Assembly (NCBI GenBank): GCA_038227045.1
Contig: JBBRQD010000049.1
Location: 1 to 38,152, forward strand
Length of the DNA: 38,152 nt
Direction of reading: 5' to 3'
Source of the DNA: JANXLS01 sp038227045
GTDB lineage: Bacteria > Planctomycetota > SZUA-567 > H5-PLA8
Below are positions 31,767 to 38,152 of this stretch, one piece after another. The notes beneath the pieces are model-generated. The model did not search any database, was not told the origin of the DNA, and worked only from the letters and a program-made list of their open reading frames with translations. Position 1 is the first letter of the stretch; each line of letters starts with the position of its first letter. The translations under genes were made by a program, and so were the position numbers.

Positions 31767-34409
31767 CTATTTCAGCCCAAGCACGTCGCGGTTCTTTCGA
31801 TCCAGCTTGATTCCGAATTCCGTCGCGCGCGCCGGTAATGTTATCGTCAATTTTCCTTCTTTCGCTAAGGCAGGATGCGTACTTAGCAATTTTCCGTCCT
31901 TTGCGTTCCAGAGTTCAAGCGAGTACAAGCCGTCGTTCATGCCGGTCAATTCGACGGGCTGCGGGTTCGGCAGCAGCGGCCCTTTGCGAGCGCTTGGAGT
32001 CTTCACCCATTCCGGATTGTGGACGTAAAAACGGCCGCCTTGCGAGTCCATGATGCCGCTGACTTCCACGCCGTAGTCGTACATTTTTTTGACCCACTGC
32101 CCATAGCGTCCGCGCCGGTCGTCGCCCTCGACGAATTTTTTCGCTGCGGCCATGACGGGATAGAGATTGCGCGTTTCGATGTAGGTGTCCCACCACCAGG
32201 GCATCGCCGCGCCGCTCGATGGCGAACACGCGGTGAGCCACAGCGACGCTTGCAGACGCGCGCCGTCCTGGTCGGGGATGTCGTCGCGCGATTCCGTGCC
32301 GCCGCCGAATTCGCCCATCAGCACCGGCTTCTGCAAACTTTGAAACGGGCTCAAGCGCTCGAACATCAGGTTCGAGACGTCCGTTCCGTACGCGTGAATC
32401 TGCACCCAATCGATGCGCGAATCCGTCCACAGATCGATGGGCGTGTTCGGCATCGTCGCGCTGACCGTCACCAAATGCCCGTGCGAATCGACGCCCTTCA
32501 AATGTCCCGCCATTTCGCGCGCCCAATGAATGGCGTCGTCCGGCCACGTGTACTTCGCAAGGTCGATTTCGTTCATCAATTCCCAGGACATCAGCGCCGG
32601 CGACGAACCCCAGCGCGCCGCCGCGTACGACAGCAGCCGCTTGAATTGCTGCTTCGCTTTCCAGTTCGTAAAAAATTCTTCCGGCCGGCCGCACGGCCCG
32701 CCGTTGGCCGAGTTGTACGGCGAATCGCCCCAATTGCTTTGCGTCATACCGTGGAACGTGAAACAGAAAATGATGCGAATGCCTTTTGCGTCGGCGTCGG
32801 CGAAGAGCTTGTCGATGCGCTCGGCGGTCTCGAGATCGTAGCTGCCGGGTTCGGTCTTGCGCTCAAGAGCCAGACCCCACGGGCACAGCCAAACGCGCAC
32901 CGTGTTTGCGCCGTAGTCTTTCATTTTGTCGAGGTACGGCGTCCAGTCGCGCGTCCAGCAGACGTTCTGCCCGTAGATAAAAAACGGATCGCCGCTGGCC
33001 AATTCGAATTGATGCGGATCGCGCTTCGAGACGCGCACGTTGCCGCCCCAGCGCCCGGGCGTTTTCGGATTCTTGATCTCTGGAAGAACGGTCAGCTTGC
33101 GTTCCTCGCTGCGCGTTTCGCCGGCGGAATTGCGGACGTAAATTTGCAGCGTGTACTGGCCCGTTTCGAACGGCGTGAAGCGCAGGCCCCAGACGGGCAT
33201 CAAGCGAGTGGATCGGATTCGCGCTGCGGCCGTGAGATCAATAAGCTTCTGCGCCTCCGCTTCTTTCGCCGGATCCTTCGGTTCTTCTTTTTCTTCTTTC
33301 TTCTCGCCCTGCTTGGCACCCTTTTTCTTTTTCTTTTCGCCCGGCGGTTTGGGCAGATCGATCGGACCCCACAGCGGCGGCACGGCTTCGCCGTCGTTTT
33401 GCGCCAGAACATCCTTGGGCGCGTTCATCATTCCCGCGAAAAAGCCGCGCACGTCCAGCGTTTTTCCGGAGGGCGTGTAGACGCGGATTCCGGTGGCGAT
33501 GTCGCCGTAGTCGAAGAAATCGCGGTAGCTCGCGCGGAAAAACGCGTACGCGTCCACGCTCTGATATTGCGCCACCGTCGCCGGCACGCCGAGCACGCCC
33601 AGGAGTTGTGGCCGCCATTCGCGCAATGCCAGCGAGCCGGACGAGAGCAGCGGCGTTTCGTCGGGTTCCACGCGCAAATTGTCGATCAGAATCGAGCCGC
33701 TCGATTCGCCGTTCGTGAAAATCAGCAGGCAGATGCGTTGCACGTACTGAAGATTCACCGGCGGCGAGGAGTATTCCCACTTCGATTTTTCATTCTTCCA
33801 GGAATTGCCCGTCAGCGGAATGCGCACGCTCGCGTTTGCGCCTTTCTTCAGATCGACGATTTTGGATTCCTGGTAAATATCGTGCGGCCCGCATGTCAGC
33901 GCCACGGCCAGCGAAAATTTATCCGAGGGGGCGGTGAAATCGATCAGCAGCGATGCGGCGTGCGAAAGATCCAGCGGAACGTCGCGGCGCAGATTGAATT
34001 TGCCGGACTTGCCCTTGTCGCGCAGGGTAATCTTGAGCGCCTTCTTGCCCTGCGTCGCGCCGGTTTCGACGTACTGCGCGGTGCCTTCGTCGTCGGCGGA
34101 ATCAAAGCCCCAAACGGTGAACTCCGGGCCTTCGAAACCGTCGAGCAAATATCCCGTGTACGCGATGGGCAACTCGCTCTTCGGAGCATCGGATTTATCG
34201 CCATCCGATTTGACTGGGTTGCCGTTGGAATCTTTTGGCGTGGTTGAGTTCGACTTAGTGCCCGCTGTCTTGTCCGCGGATCCGGTGGACGTTGAGCTGA
34301 TAATTGCGGGGGCTTGCTCGCGTTCGACGACGTATTCTTGCCGGTCGCAGCCGCTCAAAAAAAGTAGCGGCAACAGGGCAGCAAATATGAGCGGACGATT
34401 GTTTTGCAT
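31767..34409 (-). CDS. Large GH5-like glycoside hydrolase, lipoprotein
   Basis: An 880-aa lipoprotein (RPLIFAALLPLLFLSGC, lipobox LSGC). Residues about 95-245 look like a carbohydrate-binding beta sandwich. A second beta domain (DAYAFFRASYRDFFDYGD, then IRVYTPSGKTLDVRG) resembles DUF5060-type N-terminal domains of glycosidases and is interrupted by a Lys/Glu-rich stretch (about 352-385). The TIM barrel has the GH5-like acid/base E614 in WELMNEID and nucleophile E700 in LMGEFGGG. Family precedent points to beta-mannan, cellulose or similar glycans; the substrate is unknown. The ATG at 34409 leads into the lipobox but has no clear Shine-Dalgarno sequence; the longer frame to 34463 overlaps the rplC terminator. 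Confidence 0.87.
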   Translation of the reverse strand: MQNNRPLIFAALLPLLFLSGCDRQEYVVEREQAPAIISSTSTGSADKTAGTKSNSTTPKDSNGNPVKSDGDKSDAPKSELPIAYTGYLLDGFEGPEFTVWGFDSADDEGTAQYVETGATQGKKALKITLRDKGKSGKFNLRRDVPLDLSHAASLLIDFTAPSDKFSLAVALTCGPHDIYQESKIVDLKKGANASVRIPLTGNSWKNEKSKWEYSSPPVNLQYVQRICLLIFTNGESSGSILIDNLRVEPDETPLLSSGSLALREWRPQLLGVLGVPATVAQYQSVDAYAFFRASYRDFFDYGDIATGIRVYTPSGKTLDVRGFFAGMMNAPKDVLAQNDGEAVPPLWGPIDLPKPPGEKKKKKGAKQGEKKEEKEEPKDPAKEAEAQKLIDLTAAARIRSTRLMPVWGLRFTPFETGQYTLQIYVRNSAGETRSEERKLTVLPEIKNPKTPGRWGGNVRVSKRDPHQFELASGDPFFIYGQNVCWTRDWTPYLDKMKDYGANTVRVWLCPWGLALERKTEPGSYDLETAERIDKLFADADAKGIRIIFCFTFHGMTQSNWGDSPYNSANGGPCGRPEEFFTNWKAKQQFKRLLSYAAARWGSSPALMSWELMNEIDLAKYTWPDDAIHWAREMAGHLKGVDSHGHLVTVSATMPNTPIDLWTDSRIDWVQIHAYGTDVSNLMFERLSPFQSLQKPVLMGEFGGGTESRDDIPDQDGARLQASLWLTACSPSSGAAMPWWWDTYIETRNLYPVMAAAKKFVEGDDRRGRYGQWVKKMYDYGVEVSGIMDSQGGRFYVHNPEWVKTPSARKGPLLPNPQPVELTGMNDGLYSLELWNAKDGKLLSTHPALAKEGKLTITLPARATEFGIKLDRKNRDVLGLK

Positions 34410-34430
34410 ATAGGACACGATAAAACAGAA

Positions 34431-34473
34431 ACGGCGAAGAGTGAAGCGCAATTTGCGTTTCACTCTTCGCCGT
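34431..34473 (-). terminator. Terminator of rplC
   Basis: A near-perfect 21-bp inverted repeat (34431-34451 with 34453-34473, one G-T pair), followed on the minus strand by TTTCTGTTTT. It lies 50 nt after the rplC stop and only 21 nt before the GH5-like start codon. Confidence 0.85.
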
Positions 34474-34523
34474 TGATTTTAAACGGACAACCGATGAACC
34501 ATTATTCATCCTTCAATTCGTTC

Positions 34524-35207
34524 TTACTTCGCGGCCTTCGCCTTCGCGATCGCGTCCGCCAGCTTCTTTTCGACGATGGCCTTGTGGACCAGTACGTAGC
34601 CGCCGTTCGCGCCCGGGACCGCGCCTTTGACCAGCAGAATGTTGTTTTCGAGATCGACGCGGACGACTTTCAAGCCCTGGATCGTCACCCGTTCTGAACC
34701 CATGTGCCCGGCCATCTTCTTGCCTCTCGGCACGCCCTTATTAATGGAGTTCTGACGGCCCAATCCGCCCGGTGCGCGATGGCGCTTCGAACAGCCGTGC
34801 GATGCCGGCATGCCGTGGAAGTTGTGGCGCTTCATGACGCCCTGAAAACCTTTGCCCTTGCTGATGCCGGTCACGTCGACGAATTTGATCGTGTCGAAAA
34901 TGCTGACCGTGACGTCGTCGCCCAGCTTGTCGACCGCTTCGGCGCCCAGGCGAATTTCGCGGATGAAGCGCTTCGGGCCGGAGCCGGCTTTGTCGCAGTG
35001 ACCCACGACAGGCTTCGGCGTGTTCTTTTCCTTGGCGTCGGAGAAGCCGAGTTGAATGGCGTTGTAGCCGTCCGACTTGACCGACTTGACCTGCAATACC
35101 TTGCACGGACCCGCCTCGATCACGGTGACCGGAATGCGTTCGCCTTTGTCTGAGAAAATCTGAGTCATGCCAATTTTACGGCCCAAAATCGCTGTAGCTG
35201 AGGACAT
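34524..35207 (-). CDS. rplC: 50S ribosomal protein L3
   Basis: A 227-aa assembly-initiating protein of the large subunit. It opens ILGRKIGMTQIFSDKGERIP, and has VTGISKGKGFQGVMKRHNF, HRAPGGLGR and RGKKMAGHMGSERVT, all canonical. The C-terminus carries a short Lys/Ala tail. GGGAG precedes the ATG at 35207. The normal S10-operon neighbours rpsJ, rplD, rplW and rplB are not beside it; instead it has its own promoter (35344-35371), a leader of about 130 nt and its own terminator. Confidence 0.97.
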   Translation of the reverse strand: MSSATAILGRKIGMTQIFSDKGERIPVTVIEAGPCKVLQVKSVKSDGYNAIQLGFSDAKEKNTPKPVVGHCDKAGSGPKRFIREIRLGAEAVDKLGDDVTVSIFDTIKFVDVTGISKGKGFQGVMKRHNFHGMPASHGCSKRHRAPGGLGRQNSINKGVPRGKKMAGHMGSERVTIQGLKVVRVDLENNILLVKGAVPGANGGYVLVHKAIVEKKLADAIAKAKAAK

Positions 35208-35343
35208 GGTGTGTCTCCCGTGGTTGAGGTCCGCGCCCTTTTCATCCAATAAATTGGCAGAGGCGTCGGTCCGTGTTCTGGGCGGAGGTCACAAAAAGAG
35301 GCAACACAAGCCGCTTTGTACGCGCCCGAAATTTGGAGGAAGG

Positions 35344-35371
35344 ATAGTAACGTGATGCCGCCGGGAAGCAA
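35344..35371 (-). promoter_or_regulatory. Sigma70-type promoter for rplC
   Basis: On the minus strand, TTGCTT (35371-35366), a 16-nt spacer and TACTAT (35349-35344). The predicted start near 35337 gives a leader of about 130 nt, long enough for autogenous control, although I see only a short CCAAT/ATTGG hairpin in it. Confidence 0.7.
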
Positions 35372-35413
35372 TAGAATTTTTCCCGAATTCCAGAGCCAAC
35401 CAGTCGACGAAAG

Positions 35414-35935
35414 CTATTTCACGATTTCAAACGATGCGGTGTTCGAAACGACTCGGCCTTCCCACCCACCTTGTTTTTCTTCGTAAATGAGTTCAACGGT
35501 ATATTTCCCCAGCTTTGACAGGTCGAAGCAGCGCAGGAGGTCCTGGCTGCCTTCGGTCGCGTCTTCGGTGTCGGGCTTCACTTCAATCGAATAGTTCTTA
35601 TCGCGACCACCGCCGGGGCTGAACGCGTCGCGCGTTTGCTTGCCAAATGCGGTCAATGCGGCGTTCTGGCCTTGGGCGTCCTTTACAACGATTTGGTGAT
35701 TCGGCCAGAATCCGCTGTGCCAGACGACGAGATTCTCTTTCGAAACATTGCGCTTGGCGAACCGGATTTCAACCGGCTGCCCCGCCGCAATCACCGCTTT
35801 GACCAGCGAGACTTTGGTGCGCAAGCCTTTCACTTCGGCTCCGAAATCCTTCAACGCATCGCCGGGAATGTCGGCGGCCATTGCGGGCATGATGTGAACG
35901 ACGAACAATAAGACGGTGATGTGCCATAAGCGCAT
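35414..35935 (-). CDS. Exported beta-rich protein, unknown function
   Basis: A 173-aa protein with a signal peptide (LWHITVLLFVVHIMPAMAAD). The mature part is a single beta-sandwich-like domain (VSLVKAVIAAGQPVEIRFA, then LGKYTVELIYEE and a final NTASFEIVK), in the style of Ig-like or inhibitor folds. No motif gives a function. GGAGAA lies 10 nt before the ATG. The rplC promoter begins about 40 nt beyond its stop. Confidence 0.75.
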   Translation of the reverse strand: MRLWHITVLLFVVHIMPAMAADIPGDALKDFGAEVKGLRTKVSLVKAVIAAGQPVEIRFAKRNVSKENLVVWHSGFWPNHQIVVKDAQGQNAALTAFGKQTRDAFSPGGGRDKNYSIEVKPDTEDATEGSQDLLRCFDLSKLGKYTVELIYEEKQGGWEGRVVSNTASFEIVK

Positions 35936-36020
35936 GGTGTCAGTTCTCCATTCCGTATTTGACGCGACCGGCGCGAAATTGTTTCGAATATTCCTTCACC
36001 CCTTCCCTTCACCCCCCTAA

Positions 36021-36069
36021 AATTATCCGCGTCCATCCGCGAAAATCTGCGCGATTCGATGTTAAAAAG
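36021..36069. repeat. Solitary right end of the TTTTTAACCGCG element family
   Basis: AATTATCCGCGTCCATCCGC and the following GAAAATCTGCGCGATTCG, ending GTTAAAAAG, match the right end of 15384-15526 closely. The similarity to 10332-10478 continues past the end into GTTTCCGCGGTCA, reaching the stop codon of the next gene. Confidence 0.7.
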
Positions 36070-36087
36070 CCGTTGCTGTTTCCGCGG

Positions 36088-36705
36088 TCAAACCACCAAC
36101 TTTCGTTTCCCATCCGACCGGTACATTTCCCAGATCAGCCACGCCCCCGAAACCAGCGCAAAAATCAGCGCGCACGACCCAAGCCCGCGCGTCAAAAATC
36201 CGATGGTCTTGTCTTCACCCAACACGCCGAGTTTCGTAAACAGGTAGCGCCAGTCGTGACCCACAACCTGGTTCTCCGACGAACCGCCGACCGTGACCAG
36301 TGGCAGGACCATGTCCTGCGCATCGGCCATGTAGACGCCGACGCCGATCAGGTTGGTGCTCAGCCAGCCGAAGCACACGGAGATGCCGAAGTAATCGCGC
36401 TGCTTGAAAAAAATCCACATCGAAATCACCGGTGCGCTGAGTTGCGCGATCGTGCCGCCCGCGACGCAGATAAATCGCCCGAAGAACGCGAAGAGCAGAT
36501 GCCCGCCTTCGTGAATACCCAGATTGATGCCGCCAAAAAGGCTGGTGTACATCACGGGGTCCATGAATTGGTTCACGCCGATGTACGCGAGCCACAACCA
36601 GACGGGCACCCGCAAAAACCACATGCGGCCGTTGCACCATTCGCGCGCGTCGGCGATTAGGAAGTTGATGAGGTTTGAGAGGAATGAGGGTGTTTCGTTG
36701 TCCAT
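36088..36705 (-). CDS. Membrane protein with HEXXH motif (M50-like)
   Basis: A 205-aa polytopic membrane protein. A possible zinc motif H65-E-G-G-H69 lies in FGGINLGIHEGGHLLFAFFG at the start of a transmembrane segment, as in intramembrane site-2 proteases. GGTIAQLSAPVISMWIFF and a C-terminal LGSCALIFALVSGAWLIW are further helices. A downstream NxxPxPxxDG motif of classical M50 proteases is not seen, so protease activity is uncertain. GGGAAG lies just before the ATG at 36705. Confidence 0.75.
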   Translation of the reverse strand: MDNETPSFLSNLINFLIADAREWCNGRMWFLRVPVWLWLAYIGVNQFMDPVMYTSLFGGINLGIHEGGHLLFAFFGRFICVAGGTIAQLSAPVISMWIFFKQRDYFGISVCFGWLSTNLIGVGVYMADAQDMVLPLVTVGGSSENQVVGHDWRYLFTKLGVLGEDKTIGFLTRGLGSCALIFALVSGAWLIWEMYRSDGKRKLVV

Positions 36706-36779
36706 TGTGGGCTTCCCGTTCGAAATCTGGACGCGGCTCCTACTGAAATACACACTTAGAAGATAGAAGATGATAAGGG

Positions 36780-36846
36780 GACGATAAAGGGACAGTGCAC
36801 TCGATTATTGATCGGAAAAAGTTGAGCGCACTGTCCTCTTATCGAC
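36780..36846. repeat. 23-bp imperfect inverted repeat containing GGACAGTGC
   Basis: Arms 36780-36802 and 36824-36846 match at 19 of 23 positions, with the core GGACAGTGCACTC against GAGCGCACTGTCC. It begins 3 nt after the stop of the gene ending at 36850 and has A/T-rich sequence in the loop. It may serve as that gene's terminator or be a short mobile-element relic. Confidence 0.75.
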
Positions 36847-36849
36847 AAA

Positions 36850-37452
36850 TCACGACGCGCCGAACATGGCGCGGGTAATGCGTTCTCCGGTGGAATCGAA
36901 GATCTCCTGTGCCTCCTGCGGTTTGAGGCTTTCAAGCGTACGCGAAATAAACCAGCCGATCAGAGCGAGACCGGCGCCGATCGCAAAGCCTATGAATATC
37001 GCGATGATAAGGTTTCGAAAATCATCCTTGAAGGCACCGATTTGGAAACCGTAGCCCACGGCCGCGACGATGCCCGCCAGCACACCAGAAATTCCGATGA
37101 TAACTGACAACGGCGACTCACGAAGCACGTTGAGTTGGAGGCCGGTCATCTCCCGTTCAGTGGTTTGAATGTCCATAGTGAGTCCCCATCTGAGACCCTT
37201 TGTCACGCGGATGCCCCGGCGAAACGCGCATTTGACAGTCTGGGGGTCGAGTGTGCGCAGAAGTTCCCGCTCCGACATTTTCGTGCCGCTCGGCCAAGCC
37301 CAACTGGCAAGCCGGTCTTGGACTTTATAGACAAAGCCTTGAGACTCGGGGTACCGTTCCTTCAGGCCGACGACGATGTCCGCCGTTGCCACTTCCATTT
37401 TTGCGCGCCGATCCAGAGTGTCGAGTTTCGCCAGCGAAATAACCTTATTCAT
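36850..37452 (-). CDS. Predicted membrane protein, unknown function
   Basis: A 200-aa protein. The N-terminal ~110 residues are soluble and charged (TLDRRAKMEVATADIVVGLK, then SGTKMSERELLRTLDPQTVK). Two transmembrane helices follow (SVIIGISGVLAGIVAAVGYG and LIIAIFIGFAIGAGLALIGW), then a short cytoplasmic tail. No domain was recognised. A consensus AGGAGGT lies 7-8 nt before the ATG, so high translation is expected. Confidence 0.78.
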   Translation of the reverse strand: MNKVISLAKLDTLDRRAKMEVATADIVVGLKERYPESQGFVYKVQDRLASWAWPSGTKMSERELLRTLDPQTVKCAFRRGIRVTKGLRWGLTMDIQTTEREMTGLQLNVLRESPLSVIIGISGVLAGIVAAVGYGFQIGAFKDDFRNLIIAIFIGFAIGAGLALIGWFISRTLESLKPQEAQEIFDSTGERITRAMFGAS

Positions 37453-37676
37453 AGACCCACCTCCTGTATCTTGTCTTTATACACATCTGTCGCTTAGAGC
37501 TACCGGACAAAACCCTCGCACCGATTTTTCGGCGGGACAGGCCCGTCTGCTTCGTTGCGGACTTCAAACTGACGCTGAATATGCAATTTGTAGAGCAAAA
37601 ACGGCGACAGGCCACTCTAATTTTCAGGATGATCTGGACCGGAGTTTAGCACGCGGTGATTTATTAATTATTCGGC
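37453..37676. other. Gap with no gene seen
   Basis: This part of the 361-nt gap between the minus-strand gene at 37452 and the plus-strand gene at 37814 holds only the minus-strand ribosome site near 37460. No further ORF, repeat or clear promoter was recognised until the promoter at 37677. Confidence 0.5.
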
Positions 37677-37705
37677 TTGACAATCGAATTATAATAGGGT
37701 AATAT
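37677..37705 (+). promoter_or_regulatory. Strong sigma70-type promoter
   Basis: Consensus TTGACA (37677-37682), an optimal 17-nt spacer and TAATAT (37700-37705) in an A/T-rich setting; predicted start near 37712. It is one of the strongest-looking promoters in the window and drives the structured RNA at 37712-37790. Confidence 0.8.
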
Positions 37706-37711
37706 TTACAG

Positions 37712-37790
37712 TAATGGTGATCGGCACTTTGCGCGCAAGCGCAAGTCCTTGGAATCCGATCAAAAATGCCCTTTTTTAGGGGGCTTTTTG
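37712..37790 (+). ncRNA. Candidate structured small RNA or attenuator leader
   Basis: The outer helix TGATCGG/CCGATCA (37718-37724 with 37756-37762) encloses a hairpin of 8 bp with one bulged T (37726-37734 with 37739-37746), closed by a GCAA tetraloop of the GNRA class. The 3' side leaves CCTTGGAAT (37747-37755) unpaired. A terminator follows at once: GCCCTT/GGGGGC (37768-37773 with 37779-37784), then TTTTT. The 79-aa gene starts 24 nt beyond it. It matches no RNA family that I recognise. Either a free small RNA or a leader whose terminator controls that gene would fit. Confidence 0.55.
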
Positions 37791-37813
37791 ATTGCTTTTT
37801 CGGGAGTGCCATA

Positions 37814-38053
37814 ATGATTAAGTCTGATTCTACTTCTTCGACAAATTCTTCTCCGGACCGCCTGAAGGCGGAACTACGAACTTCTTCTTTGGTTGATGAG
37901 GATGGCGTTGAGCGCAGCCGGACTGTTGTTTTGATTGAGCAGGCGGCTTCGTTGGGGATGCGGTGGGAGGATTTGGATGTTTTTTTGCAGGCTGGGTTTT
38001 CGGTGGAGGATGTTTGTCCAGCGACAATCATTCCTCCGGCCGACGACAATTAG
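37814..38053 (+). CDS. Small protein, unknown function
   Basis: A 79-aa acidic protein with a Ser/Thr-rich start (MIKSDSTSSTNSSPDR) and a helical middle (TVVLIEQAASLGMRWEDLDV, then FLQAGFSVEDVC). No signal peptide or membrane segment, and no family recognised. GGGAG lies 7-8 nt before the ATG. It is the only gene that the promoter and terminator-bearing leader at 37677-37790 could serve inside the window. The last 99 nt to the window edge show nothing more. Confidence 0.65.
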   Translation: MIKSDSTSSTNSSPDRLKAELRTSSLVDEDGVERSRTVVLIEQAASLGMRWEDLDVFLQAGFSVEDVCPATIIPPADDN

Positions 38054-38152
38054 ATTTCCCGGTTCGCCTGGGCAACGATCGTTGCGCTGAAGCAGGCTTT
38101 CTTTACGATCCAACTTGACCAGCGAAACGGAAGCGAGCTCTGCTGAGGAGCA

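Overview
This looks like a chromosomal window from an uncultured, free-living Gram-negative bacterium, most likely Planctomycetota or a neighbouring candidate phylum. That assignment is inference. It rests on the GC-rich, codon-biased genes with many exported proteins of unknown function; on a short protein with an FSLRMLI-type transmembrane start of the kind common in planctomycetes; on a secreted FAD-dependent oxidoreductase with an N-terminal beta domain; on an exported PIG-L deacetylase; and on the near absence of large operons. No rRNA, tRNA, CRISPR array, integrase, transposase or phage gene was seen.

Layout. 1-6.3 kb: the start of a truncated minus-strand gene, an MsbA-type ABC exporter, a small toxin-antitoxin-like pair, an MBL-fold hydrolase, an exported protein, elongation factor P, a beta-hydroxyacid dehydrogenase and a small membrane protein. 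6.3-10.3 kb: housekeeping genes metK (with a structured leader), mnmE and, convergent, hemC. 10.3-15.4 kb: exported FAD oxidoreductase, mazEF, a GT1 glycosyltransferase and a TPR membrane protein. 15.5-28.2 kb is almost all minus strand: DUF885 peptidase-like protein, FtsX/DevC-type permease, dnaX, the SRP RNA gene (ffs), a coiled-coil zinc-ribbon protein, a membrane protein, PIG-L deacetylase, a two-domain ABC permease and an exported archaemetzincin-like protease. 28.2-31.7 kb: an NCS2-like permease (plus), then nnrE, a DUF1992 protein and a lipoprotein (minus). 31.7-37.5 kb: a large GH5-like lipoprotein, a solitary rplC with its own promoter and terminator, and three exported or membrane proteins including an HEXXH membrane protein. 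37.6-38.1 kb: a strong promoter, a compact structured RNA with terminator, and a 79-residue unknown protein.

How it fits together. Core genes (efp, metK, mnmE, hemC, dnaX, ffs, rplC) sit as single-gene units with individual sigma70-type promoters rather than in their usual operons. Between them lie exported hydrolases and transport parts suited to a polymer-degrading lifestyle. Two patterns stand out. First, the metK leader can form mutually exclusive helices, one of which exposes a CUCCUU stretch able to pair with the Shine-Dalgarno sequence: a candidate riboswitch. Second, almost every intergenic gap of moderate size holds a long palindromic or inverted-repeat element that begins within about 20 nt of a stop codon. 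These fall into a few families, one built from a constant AATTGTGG flank joined to an exchangeable palindrome.
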